Part shown: positions 35,175 to 43,896 of the stretch, one piece after another
Layout of the letters: each line of letters starts with the position of its first letter
Numbering within the stretch: position 1 is the first letter of the stretch
NCBI GenBank assembly: GCA_934636905.1
Contig: CAKUBJ010000001.1
Location: forward strand, 1 to 64,000
Reading direction: 5' to 3'
Source of the DNA: an uncultured Dysosmobacter sp.
GTDB taxonomy: Bacteria; Bacillota; Clostridia; Oscillospirales; Oscillospiraceae
Length of the DNA: 64,000 bases
The notes under the pieces: model-generated
Databases searched by the model: none
Told to the model about the DNA's origin: nothing
The model's input: only the letters and a program-made list of their open reading frames with translations
Made by a program: the position numbers and the translations under genes

Positions 35175-37142
35175 TCAGTAATCCAGATTGACGGCATACT
35201 GCGCCCGCTTTTCAATAAATTCCTTCCGGGGCTCCACCTTCTCACCCATGAGGATGGTAAAGGTTTCGTCCGCCCGCACGGCGTCATCCAGCGTGATGCG
35301 GCGCAGAGTGCGCTTTTCCGGATCCATGGTGGTTTCCCACAGCTCATGAGGGTTCATCTCGCCCAGACCCTTGAAGCGGGAAATGTCCACCTTCACATTA
35401 GGATTCCCGCCCCGCAGTTCGGCGGACACGGCGTCCCGCTCCTCATCGGAGAAGGCCACCCGGGTGGTCTTGCCCCGGGTCAGCTTATAAAGGGGCGGCA
35501 CGGCGGAATACACATAGCCTTTTTCAATCAGCGGCCGCATGAAGCGGAAGAAAAAGGTCAGCAGCAGGGTGCGGATATGGGCGCCGTCCACGTCAGCATC
35601 CGCCATGATGATAATTTTGTGATAGCGGAGGCGGGCATCGTCAAACTCGTCGCCGATGCCAGCGCCCAGCGCCGTAATCACCGGCTGGAGTTTGTCGTTG
35701 CCGTAGACCTTGTCCGCCCGAGCCTTTTCCACGTTCAGCATCTTGCCCCACAGAGGGAGGATGGCCTGAAAACGGGAATCCCGCCCCTGAGTGGCGGAGC
35801 CGCCTGCGGAGTCGCCCTCCACGATATAGAGTTCCGTCAGTTCCGGGTTATTTTCGTTGCAGTCCCGCAGCTTATCCGGCATGGCCGCGCCGCCCAGCGC
35901 CGTCTTGCGGCGGATGGACTCTCTTGCCTTTTTGGCGGCCTCCCGGGCGCGGTTGGCGGTGAGAGCCTTATCCAGAATCATGCGGCCCACCTGAGGATTT
36001 TCCTCCAGGAAGGTATCCAGCTTGTCGGAGACGATGTTGTTCACCAGCGTCCGAATCTCGCTGTTGCCCAGCTTGGCCTTGGTCTGGCCTTCAAACTGGG
36101 CGTCCGTCAGCTTCACGGAAATGACGCAGGTCAGACCCTCCCGGCAGTCCTCGCCGGAAACCTTCTCGTCATCCTTCAGCATTTTGATTTTCCGGCCGTA
36201 GTTGTTCAGCACCGTGGTCAGCGCCCGGCGGAACCCCTCCTCATGCATACCGCCCTCCGGGGTGTGGACGTTGTTGGCAAAGGACAGGGTGGTTTCGTTA
36301 TAGCCGTCGTTATACTGCATGGCAATTTCCGCCATGGAGTCCCCCTTCTGCCCCGCCACATAGATAACCTGCTCATGGAGGGGGGTCTTGGCGCGGTTCA
36401 GATAGGTGACAAACTCCCGGATGCCGCCCTCGTAGCACATGGAGTCATAGCGCTCCTCCTCCGGCCTGTCGGCGGAGGCTCTGCGCTCATCGGCAATGGT
36501 AATCCGCAGGCCGGCATTCAGGAAGGCCTCCTCCCGCATCCGGGTATGGAGGGTATCATAGCTGTAAACCGTGTCCTCGAACATTTCGGGGTCCGGCTTG
36601 AAGGTGACGGTGGTGCCGGTGTGGTTCGTGGTGCCCACCACGGTCATAGGCTCCGTCACCTTGCCCCGGGCAAACTTCATCTCGTGGATTTTGCCGTCCC
36701 GGTGCACCTGCACCACCAGCCACTCGCTCAGAGCGTTCACCACGGAGGCGCCCACGCCGTGAAGGCCGCCGGAAACCTTGTAGCCCCCGCCGCCGAACTT
36801 GCCGCCGGCATGGAGCACGGTGTACACCACTTCCAGCGCCGGCTTGCCGGTCTGTGCCTGAATGTCCACAGGGATGCCCCGGCCGTTATCCACCACGGTG
36901 ATGGTGTCTCCCTCGTTGATGGTGACGGAAATCTCCGTGCAGTAGCCTGCCAGCGCTTCGTCGATGGCATTGTCTACAATTTCATACACCAGATGATGCA
37001 GGCCGGAGGTGGAGGTGGAGCCGATATACATGCCCGGACGCTTCCGGACGGCTTCCAGACCTTCCAGCACCTGAATTTCCGACGCGTCGTATTCGTTGGC
37101 GGTATCCACCGCCGTGGATTGCAGGATTTCGTTTTCTGCCAT
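35175..37142 (-). CDS. gyrB: DNA gyrase subunit B
   Basis: 655-residue ATPase subunit of gyrase. The GHKL ATP site shows [25 protein letters not shown] and [15 protein letters not shown]. The TOPRIM domain shows [20 protein letters not shown] and [18 protein letters not shown]. The C-terminus has [34 protein letters not shown] precedes the ATG. It follows remB on the same strand in the conserved dnaA-gyrA order. Confidence 0.97.
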   Translation of the reverse strand: MAENEILQSTAVDTANEYDASEIQVLEGLEAVRKRPGMYIGSTSTSGLHHLVYEIVDNAIDEALAGYCTEISVTINEGDTITVVDNGRGIPVDIQAQTGKPALEVVYTVLHAGGKFGGGGYKVSGGLHGVGASVVNALSEWLVVQVHRDGKIHEMKFARGKVTEPMTVVGTTNHTGTTVTFKPDPEMFEDTVYSYDTLHTRMREEAFLNAGLRITIADERRASADRPEEERYDSMCYEGGIREFVTYLNRAKTPLHEQVIYVAGQKGDSMAEIAMQYNDGYNETTLSFANNVHTPEGGMHEEGFRRALTTVLNNYGRKIKMLKDDEKVSGEDCREGLTCVISVKLTDAQFEGQTKAKLGNSEIRTLVNNIVSDKLDTFLEENPQVGRMILDKALTANRAREAAKKARESIRRKTALGGAAMPDKLRDCNENNPELTELYIVEGDSAGGSATQGRDSRFQAILPLWGKMLNVEKARADKVYGNDKLQPVITALGAGIGDEFDDARLRYHKIIIMADADVDGAHIRTLLLTFFFRFMRPLIEKGYVYSAVPPLYKLTRGKTTRVAFSDEERDAVSAELRGGNPNVKVDISRFKGLGEMNPHELWETTMDPEKRTLRRITLDDAVRADETFTILMGEKVEPRKEFIEKRAQYAVNLDY

Positions 37143-37170
37143 GTGTGTTCTCCTTTCGCAGCAGGGCGGG

Positions 37171-37207
37171 AAAAGCCGGGTTGGAACCGCTTCCGACCCG
37201 CTTTTTT
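37171..37207. terminator. Hairpin between remB and gyrB
   Basis: AAAAG-CGGGT-GGAA segments at 37171-37186 pair with TTCC-ACCCG-CTTTT at 37191-37205. The minus strand has only four Ts in the stem base, so on that strand it would be a partial terminator or attenuator ahead of gyrB. Confidence 0.45.
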
Positions 37208-37268
37208 CCGTCCTGAAACACTCGTTCTTCTTACATGGTATGGGAGGTTTTGCATCCCCTGCCCATGG

Positions 37269-37535
37269 TCACAGCACCAGCTGCTCCCCCTCCGCCCGGT
37301 TTTTCAGAGTGGAGGTGTTCAGCTGGCTGAGATAGACAATCTGGCGGTGATAGGGATGGTCGCACACCACAAAGGATTTGGGCAGGTTGCCGGACACGTC
37401 CAGCACCACCCCCTCCTGCTCCGCACCGGCAAGATACTCCCGGGTGCGCTTTTCATAGCTGCACTTATCCAGATCAAAAATGCCGATGATCCGATGATCC
37501 GGCACGATTTCGTTTTGTCCCAGATGTAAATACAT
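37269..37535 (-). CDS. remB: RemB/YaaB-family protein (DUF370)
   Basis: 88-residue protein beginning MYLHLGQNEIVPDHRIIGIFDLDKCS, the RemB (YaaB) signature of the position between recF and gyrB in Firmicutes. In B. subtilis RemB is linked to extracellular matrix gene expression. The C-terminal half (PKSFVVCDHPYHRQIVYLSQLNTSTLKNRA) is also typical. The start is ATG 37535, three bases after the preceding gene, with a weak RBS, suggesting coupling. Confidence 0.88.
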   Translation of the reverse strand: MYLHLGQNEIVPDHRIIGIFDLDKCSYEKRTREYLAGAEQEGVVLDVSGNLPKSFVVCDHPYHRQIVYLSQLNTSTLKNRAEGEQLVL

Positions 37536-37538
37536 AGT

Positions 37539-37856
37539 TCAGAAAATCAGACCCAACAGCCAGCTGAGCAGCGCTGCCACGCACTTTCCTGCCAGCAGCA
37601 CCACGCCGTAAACAATACCGAATGCCAGCATCAACACCAGCGGTACGGTACCGAGTCCTGCACCGAGAATGCCAAGAATCACCATTCCCAGCACATCGGG
37701 CAGCCATAAGAGCCATGTTGCAGTCCGGAATATAAAACCGGACAGCAGCTGAATGAGAAATGCCAGTCCCAGCAGGACGCTCAGCACCGACAGAACCGCT
37801 CCGGCCACCGTACCGAACACGGCAATGGCCGGCAGCGCCAGTAAAACATGAAACAT
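37539..37856 (-). CDS. Small multi-helix membrane protein
   Basis: 105 residues, almost entirely hydrophobic, with three or four predicted transmembrane helices (FHVLLALPAIAVFGTVAGAVL; GLAFLIQLLSGFI; MVILGILGAGLGTVPLVLMLAFGIVYGVVLLAG). No family recognised. The ATG at 37856 is favoured because GGGAGG lies five bases upstream; an earlier in-frame ATG (37883) lacks an RBS. It lies in the recF-gyrB interval, overlapping neither neighbour with this start. Confidence 0.7.
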   Translation of the reverse strand: MFHVLLALPAIAVFGTVAGAVLSVLSVLLGLAFLIQLLSGFIFRTATWLLWLPDVLGMVILGILGAGLGTVPLVLMLAFGIVYGVVLLAGKCVAALLSWLLGLIF

Positions 37857-37873
37857 ACTTGCCTCCCGTGCGT

Positions 37874-38281
37874 TTAATGGCAATCGCAGTCCGCTTCATC
37901 ATCAAAATCATGGAACATTTCGTCCTCCGAATCCCCCATGATTTCCGTGGTGCGCATCCGGCGTTTGTCCTTGGCCGCTTCCACCTTCTGATGAATCAGT
38001 TCCTTTACCTCCCGTGGGTGCTTCACATTCACCAGATCCAGGTGGGGCACACTCTTATCCGAGGAGATGACGCAGATGGTGCCCACTCCCAGAATCCGCT
38101 GTCCCAGAGACATATTCAGCTGTAAATCCCGGACGCGGTAAAGCAGCACTTCATCGCATTTCAGGTTCAGAAAGCCCTTCTCACAGAACAGCCGGTCTTC
38201 ACTGAGGCTGTAGCGGGTGAAGGACAGGGGCAGGCCAAGATGACGCTTCCGGTCTTTCCAGAGATATTGAATGGGTTCCAT
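37874..38281 (-). CDS. Bacterial PH-domain protein
   Basis: 135-residue soluble protein. The core FTRYSLSEDRLFCEKGFLNLKCDEVLLYRVRDLQLNMSLGQRILGVGTICV is the bPH_2 (DUF304) pattern of YdbS/YdbT proteins, but without their transmembrane helices. The C-terminus is highly acidic and ends DCDCH, a possible metal-binding tail. The biochemical role is unknown. AAAGGAAGG precedes the ATG. Part of the recF-remB insert of three small genes. Confidence 0.78.
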   Translation of the reverse strand: MEPIQYLWKDRKRHLGLPLSFTRYSLSEDRLFCEKGFLNLKCDEVLLYRVRDLQLNMSLGQRILGVGTICVISSDKSVPHLDLVNVKHPREVKELIHQKVEAAKDKRRMRTTEIMGDSEDEMFHDFDDEADCDCH

Positions 38282-38302
38282 AGCAGTCCTTCCTTTCCGG
38301 TT

Positions 38303-38458
38303 TTATTGTTTGCCGCTGTTCCAGTAAACGAGTCCGGCACCGAAAATGCCCATAACCAGACCGATGCCTGTCAGACCCAGAATATCCAGCTGACCGCCGG
38401 CCAGTGCAAAAAGGATTCCCAGCAGAAGCAGGGCGATGCCGTTCATCTGTTTCTTCAT
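38303..38458 (-). CDS. 51-residue membrane protein
   Basis: Tiny protein with a basic N-terminus and two hydrophobic helices (IALLLLGILFALAGG and IGLVMGIFGAGLVYW). The ATG at 38458 has AAGGAG six bases upstream; the longer frame starts inside recF and lacks an RBS. No family recognised. Probably co-transcribed with recF and the PH-domain gene. Confidence 0.68.
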   Translation of the reverse strand: MKKQMNGIALLLLGILFALAGGQLDILGLTGIGLVMGIFGAGLVYWNSGKQ

Positions 38459-38543
38459 GCAGCACTCCTTGTTTTTATCGATGTTTCTATCAATGATTGG
38501 CTGGTTTCCGTTGACCGTTATCCTATTTCCATCGCGGTATTCA

Positions 38544-39644
38544 TCACCGAACAGCGCCATCCTTAATATGAAAAATTTTTCCGCCTAACAGCTGCGGCAA
38601 TCGGTCATCCTCACAGCAGGTGATGAATACCTGCCCGCCCCGGATGCGATTCAGGACAAATTCCTGACGGCGGGGATCCAGTTCCGACAATACGTCGTCC
38701 AGCAGCAGCACCGGATACTCGCCGGTATCCTGCTGGAAGATTTCCCGGGCAGCCAGCTTCAAAGAAAGCGCCGCCGTCCGGGTCTGCCCCTGAGAGGCGT
38801 AGTTTTTGGCAGGACGGCCGTCGATCTCCACCAGCAGGTCGTCCTTATGGGGGCCGGAGAGACACTGCCGGCTGGCGATTTCCGCTGCCCGGTGGGATTC
38901 CTGATGCTGCAGAATCTGCTGGAAAATCACCTGCGGCCCCGCCTCCGGATCCGTCACCGTGGAGACGGTTTCATAACGCAGGGTCAGCTGCTCCCGGCCG
39001 CCGGAAAAGTCCCCGTGAACGGAAGGAGCCGTCTGGCACAGACGCTTGATGAAATGCGCCCGGTAATGAATCAGCATCGCCCCCGCCTTGGCCATGCCCA
39101 GAGAAAATTCGTCCAGCGTGTCCAGCAGAGAGGGCTTCTCCTCGCTGTCCCGCAGAATCCGGGTCTTATGCTCATGGAGCCGCCGGTACTCCGCCAGCGC
39201 CAGAGCATACCGGGGCCGCAGCTGGCAGATGCAGTCGTCCAGAAAGCCCCGCCGGGCAGCTGCTCCCTCCCGGATTAAATACAAATCCTCCGGACAGAAC
39301 AGGACGCTCTGGAAAATGCCGCTGAGGGCGCCGCCGTTTTTCAGCTTCACGCCGTTGGAGCGCAGCACCCGCCGGGCACCCCGGTTCAATTCTGCCTCCA
39401 GCAGGAACGTCCGCTCCCGGGAAAACACGCTGCCCTTCAGAAAAGCGTAATCCACGCCGAAGTGGATCAGTTCCTTATCGTATCTTGCCCGGTGGCTGAC
39501 GCCGGAAAGATAGGCAATGGCCTCCAGCAGGTTGGTCTTTCCCTGGGCGTTGTCCCCGTAAATCACATTGATTTTCGGGTCAAAGGCGGCGTCCAGATGG
39601 GTGTAATTGCGGAAAAAATCAAGGGTCAGCGCGTCAATCCGCAT
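38544..39644 (-). CDS. recF: DNA repair/recombination protein RecF
   Basis: 366-residue SMC-like ATPase that loads RecA at gaps. Walker A is [19 protein letters not shown], the ABC signature region is [19 protein letters not shown], and Walker B is [17 protein letters not shown]. The ATG lies 11 bases inside the end of yaaA, giving translational coupling. It keeps the dnaN-yaaA-recF order. Confidence 0.96.
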   Translation of the reverse strand: MRIDALTLDFFRNYTHLDAAFDPKINVIYGDNAQGKTNLLEAIAYLSGVSHRARYDKELIHFGVDYAFLKGSVFSRERTFLLEAELNRGARRVLRSNGVKLKNGGALSGIFQSVLFCPEDLYLIREGAAARRGFLDDCICQLRPRYALALAEYRRLHEHKTRILRDSEEKPSLLDTLDEFSLGMAKAGAMLIHYRAHFIKRLCQTAPSVHGDFSGGREQLTLRYETVSTVTDPEAGPQVIFQQILQHQESHRAAEIASRQCLSGPHKDDLLVEIDGRPAKNYASQGQTRTAALSLKLAAREIFQQDTGEYPVLLLDDVLSELDPRRQEFVLNRIRGGQVFITCCEDDRLPQLLGGKIFHIKDGAVR

Positions 39645-39849
39645 AAGCCGCCGTGTATTCCTGATTCTGGAAGGTCACCACATCCCCGGGGCGGATTTTC
39701 TTTCCCCGCATGGTGCAGACTTCGCCGTTTACCAGCACCTCTCCGCTTTGCACCCGCTCCTTGGCCTCGCCGCCGGTTTCCACGGCGTTGGCCAGCTTCA
39801 GGAGATCCTGCAGCTTGATGTATTCCGTTGTAATGGTCATTGTTTTCAT
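39634..39849 (-). CDS. yaaA: S4-domain RNA-binding protein YaaA
   Basis: 71-residue RNA-binding protein: [49 protein letters not shown] is a complete S4 fold. In B. subtilis YaaA (RlbA) is linked to 50S ribosome assembly. The ATG lies three bases after the dnaN stop, with GGAG in the dnaN end. It overlaps recF by 11 bases. Confidence 0.93.
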   Translation of the reverse strand: MKTMTITTEYIKLQDLLKLANAVETGGEAKERVQSGEVLVNGEVCTMRGKKIRPGDVVTFQNQEYTAAYAD

Positions 39850-39852
39850 AGC

Positions 39853-40968
39853 TTACTCCGCGCTTTTCAGCCGCACCGGCAGCACCATATAAAGGAAGTT
39901 CTCCTCCCCCTCCACCGGGACGATGATGGCAGGGGAAACGCCGGTATTCAGTTCAATTTTCACCTGATCCGCCGGGGCGTACCGCAGGGCTTCCATAAGA
40001 TAACGGTTGTTGAAGCCGATTTCCAGCTTGTTGCCGTCTCCCTGAACCCGGCAGACGTCCTTGGCCTCGCCGTTGCCGGTTTTGGCGGAAAGCATTACCT
40101 TATCGTGGTCAAAGAGGCAGCGCACCGGACTTTTCAGCTTGTCGGAAATCACTACGGACACCCGGTCAATACTCTCAATGAGAGCCTTTGTCTCCACCAC
40201 AATCTGGATGGGATTCTTCCGGGGAATGGCGTTCTTGTAGTCCAGGAACTCCCCTTCCAGACGGCGGCAAATCAGCTGGGTATCGCCGATTTCAAAGAGG
40301 ATATGCCGCTTGCCCAGCGTAACGGTCACCAGATCCTCCGTATCGCCGCAGATGCTCTTTACCTCATTGAGGGCAGAGCCGGGGCAAACGAAGGAGAAGG
40401 CGCCGCCCTCCAGCTTTTCCATCTTCTCCCGGCGGAAGGCCAGACGGAAGCCGTCCACCGCCACCATGTTCAGGCACATATCGGCAATCTCAAAGAGGGC
40501 GCCGGTGTGCACCGGACGGCTTTCGTTGGTGGATACCGCAAAGGACACCTCTTCAATCATGCTCCGCAGCACCTTCTGCTGCATGGAGACGGCGTACTCG
40601 TCCTCTACCTCGGGAAGATCCGGGTAATCCGCCGCAGAGAGGCCGAGAATGTCGAAGTCTGCATCGCCGCAGGAAACGTGCACCATCATTTTTTCATCGG
40701 CGGTGAAGGTAATCATATCGTCGGGCATCCGGCGGATGATGTCTCCGAACAGCCGGGCGTTCAGTACAATGTCGCCGCCCTCCACCACGTTGGCAAAGAC
40801 GTTGGTGCGGATGCCGGTCTGCATATTGTAGCCGGAGATGGTCAGCTGCTGGTCGGCATGGAGCAGCAGGCCTTCCAGCGCGGGGATGGAACTTTTCTGC
40901 GCTACGGCGCGGCTGGTGACGGTGATGGCGTTTTGCAGGAATACTTTTTCACAGGAGAATTTAATCAT
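39853..40968 (-). CDS. dnaN: DNA polymerase III sliding clamp (beta)
   Basis: 371-residue clamp with three similar domains. Recognisable segments are MIKFSCEKVFLQNAITVTSRAVAQKSSIPALEGLLL, DYPDLPEVE, ESRPVHTGALFEI, VDGFRLAFRREKM and the C-terminal YAPADQVKIELNTGVSPAIIVP...YMVLPVRL. AAAGGAAG precedes the ATG. It lies on the far side of the dnaA-dnaN gap that holds oriC. Confidence 0.97.
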   Translation of the reverse strand: MIKFSCEKVFLQNAITVTSRAVAQKSSIPALEGLLLHADQQLTISGYNMQTGIRTNVFANVVEGGDIVLNARLFGDIIRRMPDDMITFTADEKMMVHVSCGDADFDILGLSAADYPDLPEVEDEYAVSMQQKVLRSMIEEVSFAVSTNESRPVHTGALFEIADMCLNMVAVDGFRLAFRREKMEKLEGGAFSFVCPGSALNEVKSICGDTEDLVTVTLGKRHILFEIGDTQLICRRLEGEFLDYKNAIPRKNPIQIVVETKALIESIDRVSVVISDKLKSPVRCLFDHDKVMLSAKTGNGEAKDVCRVQGDGNKLEIGFNNRYLMEALRYAPADQVKIELNTGVSPAIIVPVEGEENFLYMVLPVRLKSAE

Positions 40969-41351
40969 GGAACCGCTTCCTTTCTTTCAGCGTGTCGAAA
41001 ACGTTTCTCCCCGCTGAAAATAGAGGTTTTCAATGGTGCAGGAACCCCTTTCCGGGTTTTCCGCACACACTCTTTCATACCAGTTCAGGGAACAGGGGTT
41101 GTTGTATCGACGGGTTTCTTTTCGCAGGAGCGTGCTTTTTCAAAAAAGAAAAATAAAAGTCTTTAGCGTTATTAGTCGTAGTGTAAAAAAATGTGGAAAA
41201 GGGGAAAAAGTCCCTGAAACACAAGGCGGAGAGGGTCAACAGGGGTTGTGGAAAAAAAGAGGAAAAACCGGAGAGGTTTTTCACAGGTCTGATTTTCCAC
41301 AGGGAAGGTTTTCCTTTTCACCGGGAAATGTGGAAAAAAGAGGCTTCTGAA
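40969..41351. other. oriC: Replication origin oriC (dnaA-dnaN intergenic region)
   Basis: A 383-base gap. Four identical DnaA-box variants TTTTCCACA occur: one on the plus strand at 41293-41301, and three on the minus strand read here as TGTGGAAAA at 41192-41200, 41247-41255 and 41329-41337. A fifth, TTTTTCACA (41277-41285), has one further mismatch. Beside the cluster an A/T-rich stretch (about 41133-41191) is the likely unwinding element. It contains ATTAG and GTAG repeats that could act as DnaA-trios. Position and content match the incC part of the B. subtilis origin. The dnaN promoter must also lie here but I could not pin it down. Confidence 0.85.
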
Positions 41352-42671
41352 TCAGTGACGGTTGTTGATGTTGGTTTTGATTTCCTTCACCGTTTCGGCA
41401 AAGGCGGAGTCGTTTTTCATCTGCTTTTCCACCTGCTTCAGGGAGTAGAGTACCGTGGAGTGATCGCGGTTGGCAAAGACTTTGCCGATTTCCACCACCG
41501 GCAGGTTGGTCATGCTGCGGATCAGGTACATGGCAATCTGGCGGGCGGCTACGGCATCCTTTACCCGCTGCTGGCCGCAGATGACATCCTTGTCAATGCC
41601 ATAGTACTTGCTGATGTAATCCAGAATATTATCCGGCGTGGGGATGTACTCGTTGTTCTTTTTCAGAATGTCCTGCATGGCACGGGTAACGGTGGCCTCG
41701 TCCGCCTCACTGCCCAGCAGATCCTTGTAGGCCAGAATTTTGTTGACGGTGCCCTCCAGCTGGCGGACATTGGCGGTGACGTTTTCCGCGATGTAGCTGG
41801 CAATTTTGTCCGGCAGGTCCATGCCCAGCGCCACGGCCTTGTTCTTGACGATGGCCAGACGGGTTTCAAAATCCGGCGGCGTTACATCCGCCAGCAGACC
41901 CCATTCAAACCGGGTGCGGAGACGGTCGTCCAGCAGGGTCATTTCAGAGGGGGGGCGGTCGGAGGTCAGAACAATCTGCTTGCCGGATTCGTACAGGTTG
42001 TTGAAGGTATGGAAGAACTCATTCTGCACCTGCTCCTTGCCGGCTACAAACTGCACGTCGTCCACCAGCAGCAGGTCGGCTTCCCGGTACTTGGCCCGAA
42101 ATTCGCTGCCACGGCCGGCCCGGATGAGTTCAATGAACTCGTTGATAAAATCATCGCCCTTGATGTAGACGATTTTGGCGTTTTTGTCGTTCTTCCGGAT
42201 GACGTTGGCGATGGCGTACAGCAGATGGGTCTTTCCCAGACCGGAATCCCCGTAAATCAGCAGGGGGTTGTAGTTCTGGGCGGGGTGCTCCGCTACGGCC
42301 ATGGAGGCGGCGTAAGCCAGCTTGTTGCTGGGGCCGACCACAAAGGTATCAAAGGTAAACTCCGCGGAGGAAAATCGCTCGCTCTGGCCTGTGTGTGTCT
42401 CGCCGCCCCGGAACTCCGCCAGCTGGTCGTCGTCCAGAATCCTGACATCAAACTCCACGGAGAAGATGTCCAGAAGCACGGCTTTGATGTTCTTGAAAAA
42501 CAGGGATTCGATATAGCGCTTTTTGAAATCGTTGGGACAGTATAGATAAAAGGTATTGTCCCGGATGTCCACCGCCTCCAGCTCGTCAAACCAGGTGGTG
42601 ATGGTGGTTTCCGAGAGATCCTTTTTCAGCTGCTGCAGGACATTTGTCCAGATGTCAGCCACAGAGTTCAA
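41352..42671 (-). CDS. dnaA: Chromosomal replication initiator DnaA
   Basis: 439-residue AAA+ initiator. Domain I starts ADIWTNVLQQLKKDLSETTITTWFDELEA. Domain III holds FTFDTFVVGPSNKLAYAAS, Walker A YGDSGLGKTHLLYAI and Walker B LLLVDDVQFVAGKE. Domain IV ends with the DNA-binding signature FANRDHSTVLYSLKQVEKQ. The linker domain II is short. It is expressed from an extended -10 promoter and divergent from rpmH. Confidence 0.98.
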   Translation of the reverse strand: MNSVADIWTNVLQQLKKDLSETTITTWFDELEAVDIRDNTFYLYCPNDFKKRYIESLFFKNIKAVLLDIFSVEFDVRILDDDQLAEFRGGETHTGQSERFSSAEFTFDTFVVGPSNKLAYAASMAVAEHPAQNYNPLLIYGDSGLGKTHLLYAIANVIRKNDKNAKIVYIKGDDFINEFIELIRAGRGSEFRAKYREADLLLVDDVQFVAGKEQVQNEFFHTFNNLYESGKQIVLTSDRPPSEMTLLDDRLRTRFEWGLLADVTPPDFETRLAIVKNKAVALGMDLPDKIASYIAENVTANVRQLEGTVNKILAYKDLLGSEADEATVTRAMQDILKKNNEYIPTPDNILDYISKYYGIDKDVICGQQRVKDAVAARQIAMYLIRSMTNLPVVEIGKVFANRDHSTVLYSLKQVEKQMKNDSAFAETVKEIKTNINNRH

Positions 42672-42719
42672 TGGGAAACACCTCTCTTATCTGTTCAAAG
42701 GTCAAAATCATACACTTAT

Positions 42720-42748
42720 ATTATACCAAAAAACCGGAAAACAGGCAA
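42720..42748 (-). promoter_or_regulatory. dnaA promoter
   Basis: Minus-strand TTGCCT (42748-42743) and TATAAT (42725-42720) are 17 bases apart, with TTGG before the -10 (extended). The 365-base gap 42672-43036 otherwise holds only the rpmH promoter; no TTTTCCACA or TTATCCACA box is visible here. Confidence 0.78.
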
Positions 42749-42894
42749 TACTTATTCTAATTATTAAGCGCATTTTTTTGCAGGAAAATGAAACTAAATA
42801 TGGGAAGGATGCACAGAAATGGCACCATATCTGCAAAAATCATAAAGAAGGAGGCAGAAACGGATACAATTTTCAGAAAAAGGGCAACTTTTGC

Positions 42895-42923
42895 TTGACA
42901 GAAATTGAAAAAGTCTGTATACT
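42895..42923 (+). promoter_or_regulatory. rpmH promoter
   Basis: TTGACA (42895-42900) and TATACT (42918-42923), 17-base spacer. The 100-base leader contains a GCACCATCCGGTGC inverted repeat just before the RBS region. Confidence 0.85.
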
Positions 42924-43036
42924 AAGCGGTGCGTCGTAAGTACGCGCTGAACAGCTTACTGCTCCGCACCATCCGGTGCGGTGTCGAGTAAATGCCGCCG
43001 AAAGGCGGACGGAAATCTGACAGGAGGTGTCTCAAC

Positions 43037-43177
43037 ATGGCAACAAAACGTACCTATCAGCCCAAGAAGCTCCACGGCCAGAAGGTTCATGGCTTCCGCA
43101 AGAGAATGGCTACCGCCAACGGCCGCAAAGTTCTCTCTCGCCGCCGCGCCAAGGGCCGTGCCCGCCTGAGCTACTGA
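43037..43177 (+). CDS. rpmH: 50S ribosomal protein L34
   Basis: 46-residue, very basic protein of the large subunit: [20 protein letters not shown] followed by [21 protein letters not shown]. It has two extra N-terminal residues compared with the usual 44, and KVHGF in place of RRHGF. AGGAGG lies nine bases before the ATG. Head of the rpmH-rnpA-yidD-yidC-khpB run, divergent from dnaA. Confidence 0.97.
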   Translation: MATKRTYQPKKLHGQKVHGFRKRMATANGRKVLSRRRAKGRARLSY

Positions 43178-43217
43178 GAAGAGCGAATGCGCGGGAGACA
43201 CCTGAACAATGTCCTTT

Positions 43218-43251
43218 AGGGACGGTGGGACTGCAAGCGTCCTCCGTCCCT
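43218..43251 (+). repeat. Hairpin between rpmH and rnpA
   Basis: AGGGACGG (43218-43225) pairs with CCGTCCCT (43244-43251), with an inner GGAC/GTCC stem. No U-run follows, so it may be a processing or stability element setting the large rpmH:rnpA expression ratio. Confidence 0.5.
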
Positions 43252-43313
43252 GAAATTGTATCCGTAAACAGGCGGAAATGGCATTGATTCAGGCGGAAAG
43301 GACAGGGAACAGC

Positions 43314-43658
43314 ATGAAAGCAGCGGTGACGCTGAAAGAAAATTATGAATTCCGGCGGCTGTATCAGAAGGGCGCGTCGGCAGTGTGCCCCGCCATGGTG
43401 CTCTACTGCCGGAAAAACCGTCTGGGACACAACCGCCTTGGTCTGGTGTCCTCCACCAAGCTGGGACACGCCGTGGTGCGCAACCGCTGCCGCCGCAGGC
43501 TGCGGGAACTGTACCGGATTCACACGCCGGAATTGAAGCAGGGCTATGACATCATTCTGGTAGCCCGGGCACGGACGGCCCATGCCCCGTGGCCGGAACT
43601 GGAAAAGCAGTTCCGGAAGGTCTGCCGGAAGCTGGATCTTCTGAGGGAAGAGTCATGA
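43314..43658 (+). CDS. rnpA: Ribonuclease P protein component
   Basis: 114-residue basic protein that aids RNase P RNA in tRNA 5' maturation. Segments: [57 protein letters not shown] (the RNR motif) and [15 protein letters not shown] 43314 chosen by homology, with ACAGGGA upstream; an in-frame ATG 36 bases earlier has no homology. It overlaps yidD by four bases. Confidence 0.95.
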   Translation: MKAAVTLKENYEFRRLYQKGASAVCPAMVLYCRKNRLGHNRLGLVSSTKLGHAVVRNRCRRRLRELYRIHTPELKQGYDIILVARARTAHAPWPELEKQFRKVCRKLDLLREES

Positions 43659-43867
43659 TGAAAAAGCTGCTGCTGGCGCTGGTGCGTTTCTATCGCCGGG
43701 CCATTTCCCCTTGCCGTCCCCCCTGCTGCCGGTATATTCCCACCTGTTCCCAATACGCGCTGGAGGCCATTGAAAAGTACGGCGCCCTGAAGGGCGGCTG
43801 GATGGCTTTCCGCCGGATCCTGCGCTGCAACCCCTTCCACAAAGGCGGCTACGACCCTGTTCCCTGA
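43655..43867 (+). CDS. yidD: Membrane protein insertion efficiency factor YidD
   Basis: 70-residue protein with the full YidD pattern: [62 protein letters not shown]. It assists YidC-mediated insertion at the inner face of the membrane. ATG 43655 overlaps the rnpA stop (ATGA); a second ATG follows immediately. Confidence 0.95.
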   Translation: MMKKLLLALVRFYRRAISPCRPPCCRYIPTCSQYALEAIEKYGALKGGWMAFRRILRCNPFHKGGYDPVP

Positions 43868-43896
43868 TCAAAAAAGACATCGGAGGAAAAACGAGA

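Noticed and set aside
34332-37529. Plus-strand open frame of 1065 codons opposite the lipoprotein and gyrB
   Set aside because: Spans several genes on the other strand; composition typical of a shadow frame.
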